Position numbers and translations under genes: made by a program. From NCBI GenBank assembly GCA_964539665.1, contig CAZIKB010000059.1, forward strand, positions 1-37,991: a DNA stretch of 37,991 nucleotides, read 5' to 3'. This document shows, one piece after another, positions 9,190 to 18,598 of this stretch. Below the pieces are notes generated by a model. That model ran no database searches. It saw nothing but the letters and a program-made list of their open reading frames with translations, and was not told the origin of the DNA. Position 1 is the stretch's first letter; every line of letters starts with the position of its first letter. This stretch comes from CAZIKB01 sp964539665 (GTDB lineage Bacteria > Zhuqueibacterota > Zhuqueibacteria > Oceanimicrobiales > Oceanimicrobiaceae).

Positions 9190-9534
9190 TTAAAATGGTT
9201 TAATCACCATTTCAATCACATCCCCAGGTGATACAGAGAACTCTTCGCTTATAGGGGAATGACTGCTTCCAACCGGATCAGCCAGTAACCGCAGTGAGGT
9301 TGCGCGAGCTACGAGGTGATCTGGAATGGTAAAAGTACGTATGGTTAGGCCTGGTACCAAACCGAGATTTATGCGCTCGGAGCCCTGCAAAACGTAAATC
9401 GTCATACTCATTATGTTCTGGTTATCAACCTTTACCTTGGTTTTACCTGCGTCATATTCTCTCGTTGTTCGACTTGCAGAGGTGCAGGAACCAAGAAGGA
9501 GCAATATAACAAAAATAATACTTAGAATACGCAT
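9190..9534 (-). CDS. Small lipoprotein of unknown function between the two VCBS genes
   Basis: 114 aa from the ATG at 9534, which has AAGGA eight bases upstream; an upstream in-frame TTG at 9555 lacks such a site. The signal peptide ends in a textbook lipobox, LLLGSC. The mature part is an all-beta-looking domain of about 90 residues with the phrases VKVDNQNIMSMTIYV, INLGLVPG, FTIPDHL, LRLLADPVGS and VSPGDVIEMVI. That pattern is familiar from short hypothetical lipoproteins of Gemmatimonadota-like bacteria, but I know of no assigned function. Lying between two giant surface lipoproteins, it could be a small partner subunit (inference). Confidence 0.8.
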   Translation of the reverse strand: MRILSIIFVILLLLGSCTSASRTTREYDAGKTKVKVDNQNIMSMTIYVLQGSERINLGLVPGLTIRTFTIPDHLVARATSLRLLADPVGSSHSPISEEFSVSPGDVIEMVIKPF

Positions 9535-9676
9535 AACTTTATTCCTTTTTATCAAATGAGCTGCGTATTTTATCGCAACTCCTCATAAACTGTAAATTCA
9601 ATTCTATGGAATTTGTTCAAAAAAGGAGCCAAAGCCCCATTTTACTTAATCTCTTTATAGCCTTATTAATTCATAA

Positions 9677-9814
9677 ACCACGGAATAACAAGGAAAAAAT
9701 CACTGAAAATCAATAGGTTACAAGATGAGTATTGAAGAAATCTTGAAAAATAATTGTTTTTGATTCATTCACGACTAAGTTACTGTTTTTAAATTATCTG
9801 TGTTATTCCGTGGT
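9677..9814. repeat. 138-bp intergenic inverted-repeat element
   Basis: A perfect 14-bp inverted repeat bounds this stretch: ACCACGGAATAACA at 9677-9690 and TGTTATTCCGTGGT at 9801-9814. The interior is AT-rich and has no plausible gene. The end sequence resembles that of the repeat at 29366-29497 (ACYACGAAGA...), so both may belong to one dispersed non-coding family. It fills most of the 330-base gap between lipoprotein and VCBS gene B. I see no clear target-site duplication. Confidence 0.7.
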
Positions 9815-9865
9815 GAATAATTCAGGATAGCTCATTCAAACAATTCCATAAAGTCTAATAATAGA

Positions 9866-12800
9866 TTATCTCGCCGTAATCTCATAAACCTGAATCCGGT
9901 CGTCATTCTTTACGATAATTACTACATCTGGTTTGTACCGTAAAGAAAGAGAAACCATGTCCCGAGCCTGGCCGGTCAAGGATAATCCACTTTTCCAAAT
10001 CGGTACTGAGGTAAAACCTGTGGCAATGTTACCATCCGACTGGTTAGCGCCGTTTGCACCGTTTCCAGTTAACAGAGTGCCGTAGCTGGCATCATATCTC
10101 CCGAGTTGGGGTTGAACGCCATAGAAATTTCCAGCCAGGAGCAGATCTTTCGAGCCGTCAGAATCGAAATCTCTGGCCATGATCGCATAGACGGGTGAAA
10201 TTTGTGCTTCAGTAGGCAGCAGCTGCCAGAGGAATGATCCTTCTTTATTTCCGTAGAACACACTGGTACCAAACGTATAGGCCTTTTTTATCACGGCTTT
10301 GTTCAATTGGTTTTCGCTAAATATTTCCGTTATCTGCTTTCCGGCATAATCGGCATGGCTGGGATATTTCTGCTTCAGATAGGGCAGTTGCTTCACCAAA
10401 TCCGGTCTAAGCAGCATGGGATAACTATGCCCCAGCTTATAATAGCACAATATTTGTTCGATCAATCCGTTATTGTCAAAATCAGATATATAAATAGATA
10501 CAGGCTCCGCATGGGAGGCCTGGATTTTGGAATTCTCTCCTAAATTGCCAGCCACAAAATCCACGTACCCGTCTTCATTCAGATCATCAACCAAAACACA
10601 ATTCCACCAGCCATTGGTTTTCGCTAATCCAGCCTGCTCGGTGACATTCACCAGGCTATCCCCGGTGTTTTTGAACAGGGTTAGCGGCATCCATTCACCG
10701 ACTACTATCAGATCCAGCTTTCTATCTTTATTATAATCAATCCATTCAGCATCGGTCACCATCCCCGCGTTTGCTAATTCGGGAGCATACTTTTCAGTGA
10801 CTATAGAAAAATGCCCCTTGCCGTCATTTTCCAGCAAGTAACTTGTCGGAGTTAGTCCATATTTCCACGGAATACTGCGGCTGCCCACAAATAAGTCCGC
10901 GTCTCCGTCGCCGTCAAAATCGCCGGGTTCGACGCAGGAGCCGCTGGCGTAGAACCTGGGCAGGGCATTAGTAGATTGCGTGAAGTCTCCTTTGCCGTTG
11001 TTAAGATACAGCCGATCAAGGAGAGCAGGTGCTCGTGTGGAATACTCATTGCCTCCACTGACCACATAAAGGTCCAGGTCACTATCTCCGTCTGCATCGA
11101 AGAAGGCTATCCCGACGTCTTCAGAAATTTTTGCCTTTTGGAATAACTGTTCATTAGTGCTTTTAAACGTTCCCGATTCTGTCATGATCAGTAATTTCCC
11201 CGCAGATCCTTTAGCGCCTCCTAAATATAAATCTTGCCGTCCATCGCTGTTGACATCCCCTTTGGCTATTTTAGGTCCCTCAGTGGATAATTTGTGCGGG
11301 ATGAGCAGTTCTCTTTGAAAATCGTTGAATTCATTCTCAACATGTTCATACTGAAGAGGAAAATTCTCGGTGATATCCTGGAAGATCGGATCTGGATTGC
11401 GAGGTAGTTCTGGTGTAAACGGCCGGGCATTTCTCTGATACAATGTGATCAGTCTATTTGCAGCAATATCTGTTATTGTTTCCCTGGCGCCGTCCGGCCA
11501 ATCTACAATCAATGTGTCCACCTGGACATACTCTCCCAATCCGAAAGTCAGGACATAATCAATTGAAGACTGAAATCCTCTCATTGGTATCTGTTCCAGG
11601 ACATAGATCTGATGATTCAAACATTTGAGTGTAACTTTGGCTCCAATAGCAAAAGAATTCATCCCTTCTCCAACCAGTTTTACTTGTAAATAATGATTAT
11701 TGGTCAGGGAATCGGTTTCGTTTCGATATACAAAGGCCTGTTGGTTGACATTGTTAATGACTAGATCATTATCACCGTCTCCGTCAAGATCTCCGTAAGC
11801 GACGCCATTCGAGAAACCTGGAATATCCAATCCCCATTCCGCTGCCTGGTTAGAGAAGGTTAAATCTCCATTATTGCGAAAAGCATAATTTGGCAGCTTG
11901 GTGGAAGGTATTTTTTGAATTAATTCGCGAAAATCGATACGGTCGCCGCTCAATATCTCCCGCATGTTTTTTTCCTGCATCAAATACGCCATATAGTCCT
12001 GATCTGTGACATCCCGAAATATTCCGTTTGAGACGAAAATATCCTTTAATCCGTCGTTGTTTAACTCCACAATGTTCGCTCCCCAGCTCCAATCGGTTTC
12101 TGCAACACCGGCCAGCAGCCCAATTTCACTGAATGAGATGTGATTTTTGGGATCATATCCTCTGTTCAACTGGAGCACATTCTGGGCTAACTGATGGTAA
12201 TAACCCCATTCGATTTTCTTTTGATAGAAGGCGAAGGATTCGAAGGTGAATGTGGTTTTCAACCGGTAATCATCTTCCGGCAGCATATCGGTTGCATAAA
12301 TTTCCATAAATCCATCATTATTGAGGTCGGCAATATCTCCGCCCATTGAGGAGAGACTGATGTGTTGAATCATCTCTTCCAGTTTTTCTGTGAAGGTGCC
12401 ATCGTGATTATTGACATAGAGATAGTCACGCTCGAAAAAATCATTGGCCACATAAATATCCAGCCAGCCGTCATTGTTGATGTCGCTGACCGTTACTGCC
12501 AAGCCAAAGGCAATGACACTACCGAAAATACCTGCATCATCACTAACATCCACGAATCGCCCATTATCATTTCTATATAATCGGTCTCCACCGTGGGGAT
12601 CCCGTTCCTGGCGCAAATTATTTGATAAATCAAATGAACTCATGGCCCGGAACGCGTTATTGAGTACATACAGATCTAAATCGCCATCTCTATCATAATC
12701 AAAGAAGGCAGCATGAGTGGAAAATCCCTTATCATCGATTCCGTATTCAGCAGCAGCCTCGATAAAGGTGGGAACACCATTTTTTCGATTCCCCTGGTTG

Positions 12801-13261
12801 AGAAACAGCTCATTAGCGCGGTTATCACCTTTGATATTTCCGGAGTTGCAGACATAAATATCAAGCTGCTGATCGCCGTTAATGTCAACCATGCATACAC
12901 CAGTTGACCAGTTATGGTTTCCAGCCACTCTTGCTTGCTTCGTGACGTCCTTAAACTGGAAATCACCTTGATTCAGGTACAATTTATTAGACTGCTGATT
13001 GGCGACTAAGTATACATCCGGCAGGCCATCATTGTTGACATCCCCGATAGCCACACCGCCGCCGTTATAATAATTGCGATACTTAAAGACGTTGAAATTC
13101 ATTTCATTGGGCAGGGTGTTCTCGAATTTCAGATGGGTGTATTCATCGGGGAGTAAGGTAAAAAGATGGTCGATCTCAATGGTTGGCGGTTTCTCACTGC
13201 AGGAGAACAGCAGGATAAGATATATTCCACAAAGATATGAGATTATTTTCACAATGTTCAT
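9866..13261 (-). CDS. Giant FG-GAP/VCBS repeat - ASPIC/UnbV lipoprotein B
   Basis: 1131 aa from the ATG at 13261 (an upstream in-frame TTG at 13291 adds ten unlikely residues). The lipobox is ILLFSC. FG-GAP/VCBS blades follow (IGDVNNDGLPDVY, VDINGDQQLDIY, FDYDRDGDLDLY, SDINNDGWLDIY, ADLNNDGFMEIY, GDLDGDGDNDLV), then an ASPIC/UnbV domain (MNSFAIGAKV...MRGFQSSIDY...FGLG) and a second blade set (GDVNSDGRQDLY, FFDADGDSDLDLY, GDFDGDGDADLF, ARDFDSDGSKDLL), ending with GRYDASYG and a variable tail. It is clearly a paralogue of the protein encoded at 5576-9025, aligning end to end. No Shine-Dalgarno precedes the ATG (the local bases read TTTCCTCCT), and an intrinsic terminator lies 45 bases upstream, so expression probably depends on read-through and a non-SD start. 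Confidence 0.9.
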   Translation of the reverse strand: MNIVKIISYLCGIYLILLFSCSEKPPTIEIDHLFTLLPDEYTHLKFENTLPNEMNFNVFKYRNYYNGGGVAIGDVNNDGLPDVYLVANQQSNKLYLNQGDFQFKDVTKQARVAGNHNWSTGVCMVDINGDQQLDIYVCNSGNIKGDNRANELFLNQGNRKNGVPTFIEAAAEYGIDDKGFSTHAAFFDYDRDGDLDLYVLNNAFRAMSSFDLSNNLRQERDPHGGDRLYRNDNGRFVDVSDDAGIFGSVIAFGLAVTVSDINNDGWLDIYVANDFFERDYLYVNNHDGTFTEKLEEMIQHISLSSMGGDIADLNNDGFMEIYATDMLPEDDYRLKTTFTFESFAFYQKKIEWGYYHQLAQNVLQLNRGYDPKNHISFSEIGLLAGVAETDWSWGANIVELNNDGLKDIFVSNGIFRDVTDQDYMAYLMQEKNMREILSGDRIDFRELIQKIPSTKLPNYAFRNNGDLTFSNQAAEWGLDIPGFSNGVAYGDLDGDGDNDLVINNVNQQAFVYRNETDSLTNNHYLQVKLVGEGMNSFAIGAKVTLKCLNHQIYVLEQIPMRGFQSSIDYVLTFGLGEYVQVDTLIVDWPDGARETITDIAANRLITLYQRNARPFTPELPRNPDPIFQDITENFPLQYEHVENEFNDFQRELLIPHKLSTEGPKIAKGDVNSDGRQDLYLGGAKGSAGKLLIMTESGTFKSTNEQLFQKAKISEDVGIAFFDADGDSDLDLYVVSGGNEYSTRAPALLDRLYLNNGKGDFTQSTNALPRFYASGSCVEPGDFDGDGDADLFVGSRSIPWKYGLTPTSYLLENDGKGHFSIVTEKYAPELANAGMVTDAEWIDYNKDRKLDLIVVGEWMPLTLFKNTGDSLVNVTEQAGLAKTNGWWNCVLVDDLNEDGYVDFVAGNLGENSKIQASHAEPVSIYISDFDNNGLIEQILCYYKLGHSYPMLLRPDLVKQLPYLKQKYPSHADYAGKQITEIFSENQLNKAVIKKAYTFGTSVFYGNKEGSFLWQLLPTEAQISPVYAIMARDFDSDGSKDLLLAGNFYGVQPQLGRYDASYGTLLTGNGANGANQSDGNIATGFTSVPIWKSGLSLTGQARDMVSLSLRYKPDVVIIVKNDDRIQVYEITAR

Positions 13262-13305
13262 AGGAGGAAACAAAAAGGCGCTGTTCAGCAAGAATTAGAT
13301 TCAAT

Positions 13306-13345
13306 AAAAAAAATGTGAGCGGCCCCGACCGAGCAGGGCCGCTCA
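13306..13345 (-). terminator. Intrinsic terminator downstream of susD
   Basis: Read on the minus strand, TGAGCGGCCC (13345-13336) and GGGCCGCTCA (13325-13316) form a perfect 10-bp GC-rich stem with a 10-base loop, followed two bases later by eight T (13313-13306). This is a textbook rho-independent terminator. It would separate abundant susCD mRNA from lower-level read-through into VCBS gene B. Confidence 0.9.
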
Positions 13346-13401
13346 TACCTAAATGGTCAAGATGTCATTAGGGCATATATGAAAACTTTTCCGCACGAGC
13401 A

Positions 13402-14901
13402 TCAATATCCCGGATTCTGTACCAGGTTGGGATTTGCATCCATTTGAACCTGTGGGATGGGAAAGAGATTTCTGTGCGGGCCGTCACTTGCTGGTTTTAG
13501 TGTCCAGGCGTCAAGAAAGCGCCCGTGTCTGATCAGATCCGTCCGACGGTGTTCCTCCCATAAGAGCTCAAAACCGCGCTCATCCAGGATTAAGTCGCTG
13601 GTTAACGCCGTAAGGTCCTTATCCGGGTCAAACGACCGGGCCCTCACCTGGTTGACTAGGGCCAGGGCATCGCCGCCGGTTGCCCCGTTAAATATGGCTT
13701 CCGCTTTTGCGAGCAGGATATGCGAGTAGCGGAAAATGGCAAAGTCATTACCGGCATTACCACCATTCCTATTGGGATCGACCGACCACTTAAACATGCG
13801 GACACCATGTGATTCAGTGGCGCCGATTAGGGGTGAATCCACAGAAAAATTCAGGCGAACACCATCACGCTGGAGTGCCGGATCGCCTGCCTTCGGTCCG
13901 CCTAACACAAACTGGGGTCCTGCCAGCAAAACGTCGGATCGGTCATCGTCCGGATCGTAGTTATTATAGAAGTCAGCCAGGACAGAAAAGCCATTCCACG
14001 GGCCGTGGGGCAGCTGACTGTAATGCAAGGTCGCTGAAAGGCGCACACAATCGACCCCGCCTTCTGGCCGATTAGCAACCACAAAGATATTCTCCAGGTT
14101 TCCAGGTCCCTCTTTCTCTATTGCAAAGACATCACTATAAGTGGGCATCAGTTCATATTGACCGGAATTAATTACTGCGTCACAGGCTGCGACGGTTTCG
14201 TTCCACCTGGGTGTTCCGGTATAGACCTCGGCATTCAGGTAGACTGTGGCCAGCAGAGCATTGGCAGCCCCTTTGGTTGCCCTGCCGTATGTCGTCGCCA
14301 CCTCCTCGAGATCCGGCAGCGCGGCGGTGATTTCTTGTACCACGAAATCGTACACCTCTTGCCGGGTATTTTGTTCCGGAGGATTGTCCGGATCCGTAGT
14401 CGCTACGGTGACGATAGGTACGTTGCCGAACATATCCATCAACCACCAATAAAAAAGCGCCCTTAGAAATCGCACTTCCGCTTTAAAAGAGGGGATAAGT
14501 GGCGAGTCACTGGTCGTTTGTTCCAGGTTCTCCAGCACAGCGTTCGCTCGTGCCACGCCGCCATAGAGGTCCGACCATGCGGAATTAAGTCTGCCATCAG
14601 CAGACGTCCAGGTATGTAGCTGCATTCTCCGCCAGTCTCCCCCGTCGTCCCAGTCTCCGCCTCGCGTGGGTACGAATATTTCATCCGATGAGACTTCCTG
14701 CAAGTGCGCTGCTTCACTCCAGGACCATGCTCTGGCAGAATTATAGACCGGGATCACTGCGGCGAGCAATTCGCCTTCTGTTTTGAAAAAGTTATCCGGT
14801 GTGACCTGGCTGACGGGATTTTCGTCCAGGTTAGTGCAGCTCGCAAATAGCAGCGAGATCAAGAGCACCGGCATTAGAAAACAAAGTTTATGGTTTTTCA
14901 T
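13402..14901 (-). CDS. SusD/RagB-family surface glycan-binding lipoprotein
   Basis: 499 aa with lipobox LLFASC. The mature protein starts with the SusD-typical NLDENPVSQVTPDNFFKTE, continues with the helical repeat region (ARANAVLENLE, AEVRFLRALFYWWLMDMFG about residues 140-165) and closes with the RagB signature ILDERGFELLWEEHRRTDLIR, near the C-terminus. SusD proteins cap the SusC porin and bind glycans at the cell surface. The start has AAGGGAGGT just upstream, and the gap from susC is 38 bases, so both are translated from one message. A strong terminator follows. The specific ligand cannot be predicted from the sequence. Confidence 0.97.
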   Translation of the reverse strand: MKNHKLCFLMPVLLISLLFASCTNLDENPVSQVTPDNFFKTEGELLAAVIPVYNSARAWSWSEAAHLQEVSSDEIFVPTRGGDWDDGGDWRRMQLHTWTSADGRLNSAWSDLYGGVARANAVLENLEQTTSDSPLIPSFKAEVRFLRALFYWWLMDMFGNVPIVTVATTDPDNPPEQNTRQEVYDFVVQEITAALPDLEEVATTYGRATKGAANALLATVYLNAEVYTGTPRWNETVAACDAVINSGQYELMPTYSDVFAIEKEGPGNLENIFVVANRPEGGVDCVRLSATLHYSQLPHGPWNGFSVLADFYNNYDPDDDRSDVLLAGPQFVLGGPKAGDPALQRDGVRLNFSVDSPLIGATESHGVRMFKWSVDPNRNGGNAGNDFAIFRYSHILLAKAEAIFNGATGGDALALVNQVRARSFDPDKDLTALTSDLILDERGFELLWEEHRRTDLIRHGRFLDAWTLKPASDGPHRNLFPIPQVQMDANPNLVQNPGY

Positions 14902-14939
14902 AGCATACCTCCCTTTTAATGTTGAAATTTCTTTTCATA

Positions 14940-17900
14940 TTATAATCCGAAACTTAAACCGAAACTAAAGGTCCGGGCATGAGGATAGTTGGTGTAGTCA
15001 ATCCCCAGAGTAGGCACATCGGCTGCCTCATCAAAGGTGTTAGCTTCCGGATCATAACCTTCGTAGCCGGTCAGCACAAACAGGTTGTCAGCGCTCAGGT
15101 AAAGTCGCAAGTTTTTAACCCGCAAGTTTCTAAACCAATCATCGTTCAGTGTGTAGCCAATGGTGACATTCTGCAACCGGAGGAACGATGCGTCTTCAAT
15201 AAATCGATCTGTAAAGGCTACCTGCGCTTCAGGGTCCAATCCGTTTGCCACATCATCCACCGCCCCTGCCAAAAGATTAATGCCATTAAAGACATTGGAA
15301 GGCCGTTGGTATTCCAGACGGGTATTATTCAAAAGGTCAAATCCCATTACGCCCTGTAAGAAGATTCGGAAGTCAAATCTCTTATAATGGATGCTATTAG
15401 TGATACCGAAGGTGAAGTCTGGTTGAGCGTCGCCTAAAATAAACCTGCCATCATCCAGGGGCCCACCTTCTTGTGATAATATTTCGTTGCCATCGGCATC
15501 ATATCCCAGGAAACGAAAGCCGTAGAATGTTCCCAATGGAAGACCAGGTTTGATAATCTGTGCATTTACTCCGCTTAATCCGGCTCCATTGACCCGACCG
15601 GTAATAATCTGATCCCGCTCGCCCAGATCGGTTACTTCGTTCTTATTACTGGTAAAATTCAGGTTGGTGCGCCAGAAAAAATCTCCGGAGGAGACATTCA
15701 CCGTATTCAACGCGATCTCAATGCCCTTGTTGGTTACCTCTCCTGCGTTATCCAGCCTGGTTTGAACCACTGCCGGCTGCGGCACGTCAAACTCGAGTAA
15801 TAAATCAGTGGTTTTTTTGCTATACACATCGATGGAACCGGAAATTTTGTTGTTGTAGAGACCGAAGTCTATTCCCAGATTCAGTTGGCTGGTTTCCTCC
15901 CATTGCAGATCGGGATTGGCTATCTGGGTTGCGGAAACACCTGTCACGGTCTGATCCCCGAGAACGGCATTGGCTCCAGTGCCAAGAATCACCAATGAAC
16001 GATAATTTCCAATGTCCTGGTTGCCGGTGATGCCATAACTTAGCCTTAATTTCAAGTCACTCACGCTTGCAAGACCTTGCATAAACGATTCATCAGAGAT
16101 GCGCCAGCCAGCAGACACGGCGGGGAATGTACCCCATTTCTTACCTTCGCCAAAGCGGGAAGACCCTTCACGGCGGACGGCGGCGCTGAACAGATACTTA
16201 CCATCAGCGATGCTGTAATTGGCGCGCCCGAGGAAAGAAATTAGTTTGTTCTCATCTGCGTAGGAAAACGGCCGTTCGGTAAAATTGGCTGCTCCGCCGA
16301 GGTTATTAAATGAAAATGCGTCGGTGACAAAGTCTTGAGCAGTTACTCCGGACCCTGAATTGTCAAACTCCTGATAGGTATATCCCGCCCAGGCTTCCAG
16401 TCTTTGCGAACCGCCGATATCCGTTCGATAATTCAGCGTGGTCTCCAACAGCATAGATTGTAATGCATTATTTCTGATATCGGCTCTGCCGCCAAAAGAG
16501 GCCGCATAGGGTAAACTCTTCGGTTGATAAATCTTGCGGGAAGCATCGGTGCGATCCAAACCCAAGTTTACCTTGGCGCTTAATTCCGGCAGGAAGTCAT
16601 ATTCTGCGGTGGCATTAACAAAGATGCGCGTGCTCGTGGCTTCATTATCGATTAGCTCAGCCAGGGCGACCGGATTCCGGACCTCTGCGCTGGGAAAATC
16701 GTAAAATGACCCATCGGATAAATACACTGGGTTTGTAGGATTGTGCTTGAAGATGTTTGTGAACATTCCACCGTTAAAACCGCCGGTTTGTCGATACGGC
16801 GCATCATGACGCTTGATGTAGGTGGGATTAAGGCGCAATGCCAGGTGCAATTTTTCATCGAGCATTTTATGGTCGAGATTCAGGCGGCCTGAAATCTTTT
16901 GCCGGTCGGAACCCAACACAATGCCCTCCTCATCCAGATAATTCAATGAAACCCGGTACTGGGTGAGAGCGCTACCTGAACTGAAGGAGACATTATGACT
17001 CTGGCTAATACCCGTTCTAAAAACCGCGTCCTGCCAGTCGGTGTCGGCTGTTCCTATGTTTTTACTGCCAGAGACGCCAACCTGCGTCCTGAAAGCTTTG
17101 TATTCCGCAGCATTCAATAAGTCTAATTTTTTAGACACGCTCGAAGTGCTGGTATAGCCACTGTAAGTCATAGCAAAGCCGCCGGGCTGTCCTCTCTTGG
17201 TGGTAATCAGAATCACGCCGTTTCCACCGCGGGCTCCATAAATGGCTGCCGCAGAGGCGTCTTTCAAAACGTCAATGGAGGCGATATCATTCGGGTTCAG
17301 CATGCTCAGAACATTATCCCGGATGCCACCGGTTGGATCGGTATCGCCGGTCTCACCGCCCTGACTCGTTACACCAAAGCTGGGAGTCGCGGATTCATTA
17401 TTAATGGGTACCCCATCAATCACAATCAATGGTGCATTGCTGGCCGATACTGATGTTCCGCCCCGGATTCGGATCAGCGGAGCAGCTCCTAACTCACCAC
17501 TGCTCTGAGTGACCATCACCCCTGGCATGCGGGCCTGAAGCAGTTGCTGAGCATCCTGCACTGCACCGCGTGTGAAACCGTGTTCATCTAATGAGGAAAT
17601 GGCAACGGTAATTTCTTTCCGTACCTGGGTGCCATACCCAGTGACCACCAGCTCTTCCATGGCAAGGGCCTGGGGTGTCATACGGACATCAATGACATCA
17701 CGCCCACTGACGGGAATTACTTGTCTCTGGTACCCGATATATAGGAATACCAAGGTATCCTGAGGTGATATATTTTCCAATACATACCGCCCATCCAAAT
17801 CAGTAGCGGTTCCTCTTTCTGTATTCTTCACGACAATGTTTAGTCCAAGCATCGGAGCCCTCTCCTCTCCGTCAATAACTTGCCCGGTTACCCGATGTCC

Positions 17901-17969
17901 CTGGCCAAATACTTGCGCGCAGAACAACAGGCTCACCATTAGACTAACTAAAAGAACTTTAGCTTTCAT
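14940..17969 (-). CDS. SusC/RagA-family TonB-linked outer-membrane transporter
   Basis: 1009 aa. Signal peptide (to about residue 22, AQVFGQ), an N-terminal carboxypeptidase-regulatory-like fold (VTGQVIDGEERAPMLGLN, about 27-100), a TonB-box-like EELVVTGYGTQ (about 104-114), a plug domain with LLQARMPGVMV, IRIRGGTSVSA, APLIVIDGVPI and GARGGNGVILITTKRG, then the long beta-barrel ending in aromatic/hydrophobic strand residues (FSFGLSFGL). It imports oligosaccharides through the outer membrane using TonB energy together with the SusD partner. AAGGAGGT five bases before the ATG is one of the best ribosome-binding sites in the window. The length matches typical SusC proteins. Confidence 0.97.
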   Translation of the reverse strand: MKAKVLLVSLMVSLLFCAQVFGQGHRVTGQVIDGEERAPMLGLNIVVKNTERGTATDLDGRYVLENISPQDTLVFLYIGYQRQVIPVSGRDVIDVRMTPQALAMEELVVTGYGTQVRKEITVAISSLDEHGFTRGAVQDAQQLLQARMPGVMVTQSSGELGAAPLIRIRGGTSVSASNAPLIVIDGVPINNESATPSFGVTSQGGETGDTDPTGGIRDNVLSMLNPNDIASIDVLKDASAAAIYGARGGNGVILITTKRGQPGGFAMTYSGYTSTSSVSKKLDLLNAAEYKAFRTQVGVSGSKNIGTADTDWQDAVFRTGISQSHNVSFSSGSALTQYRVSLNYLDEEGIVLGSDRQKISGRLNLDHKMLDEKLHLALRLNPTYIKRHDAPYRQTGGFNGGMFTNIFKHNPTNPVYLSDGSFYDFPSAEVRNPVALAELIDNEATSTRIFVNATAEYDFLPELSAKVNLGLDRTDASRKIYQPKSLPYAASFGGRADIRNNALQSMLLETTLNYRTDIGGSQRLEAWAGYTYQEFDNSGSGVTAQDFVTDAFSFNNLGGAANFTERPFSYADENKLISFLGRANYSIADGKYLFSAAVRREGSSRFGEGKKWGTFPAVSAGWRISDESFMQGLASVSDLKLRLSYGITGNQDIGNYRSLVILGTGANAVLGDQTVTGVSATQIANPDLQWEETSQLNLGIDFGLYNNKISGSIDVYSKKTTDLLLEFDVPQPAVVQTRLDNAGEVTNKGIEIALNTVNVSSGDFFWRTNLNFTSNKNEVTDLGERDQIITGRVNGAGLSGVNAQIIKPGLPLGTFYGFRFLGYDADGNEILSQEGGPLDDGRFILGDAQPDFTFGITNSIHYKRFDFRIFLQGVMGFDLLNNTRLEYQRPSNVFNGINLLAGAVDDVANGLDPEAQVAFTDRFIEDASFLRLQNVTIGYTLNDDWFRNLRVKNLRLYLSADNLFVLTGYEGYDPEANTFDEAADVPTLGIDYTNYPHARTFSFGLSFGL

Positions 17970-18163
17970 AATAAACCTCCTTCATTTAATTATTAGAATT
18001 CCCTACGATTTAAATTATTGTAATTCTATATTATAATGTTACAACTCAAAATGATGAACCTAACAATTCAACTCCAGTTTCACCCACCCAAAATGGTGCG
18101 GTGATTTTACACATTTGCGAAATGGCAAGTGTGGTTGGTAAAGTTAGAAGTCAGGTTTTCAAT

Positions 18164-18193
18164 TTTATGCACAAGTAAAAAAATGTTTGTCAA
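18164..18193 (-). promoter_or_regulatory. Candidate susC promoter
   Basis: On the minus strand a perfect TTGACA (18193-18188) is followed after 18 bases by CATAAA (18169-18164). It lies about 195 bases before susC. The -10 match is only moderate, so this is a candidate. Confidence 0.4.
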
Positions 18194-18212
18194 GCTTTTG
18201 TACACAGTCATG

Positions 18213-18230
18213 CAACAGTAATTGCTGTTG
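18213..18230. promoter_or_regulatory. Inverted repeat upstream of the susC promoter candidate
   Basis: CAACAG-taattg-CTGTTG is a perfect 6+6 dyad located 20 bases upstream of the candidate -35 box, a position suited to an activator. It does not resemble the operators at the lacI-type gene. The rest of the 629-base gap 17970-18598 is AT-rich and shows only half-sites resembling the operator (TTCGATA near 18290 and 18516). Confidence 0.3.
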
Positions 18231-18598
18231 GATTATTATTTTTCTCACAAAGTTGCATAAATTGATATAACTTTTGATTTGTTTTTCATTCGATAAGATG
18301 AATTTTTTATGTGCTAATAGTTTTTCTTCTTGCCTCCTTTTTTTGATTTATAGTTAGTTTGAATTGAACTCACTATTTTCCATTACCTCCTTTCATATTG
18401 TTTATTATGTTTGGGGAAACTTGAAAATTTGTTGTAAATGGTTCACGAGATTGGAAAAAGGAAAAATATATTAGATTCAATGTCATTGACAGTTGAGGTT
18501 CAAAATGAACTTTTTTCGATACTAATAAATCTGCAGTCCTTTGAAATGTACAAGCTTTTCTGAAAATTGTAACCTGCATAAATTAATTTACATAAAGT

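Noticed and set aside
11871..12092. Minor frames inside both VCBS genes, on either strand
   Set aside because: They overlap well-conserved FG-GAP blades and have no ribosome-binding sites; repetitive Asp/Gly codons generate such frames.
18373..18579. 68-codon minus-strand frame between the LacI-type gene and susC
   Set aside because: No ribosome-binding site, no recognisable domain, AT-rich; better read as regulatory or leader DNA.
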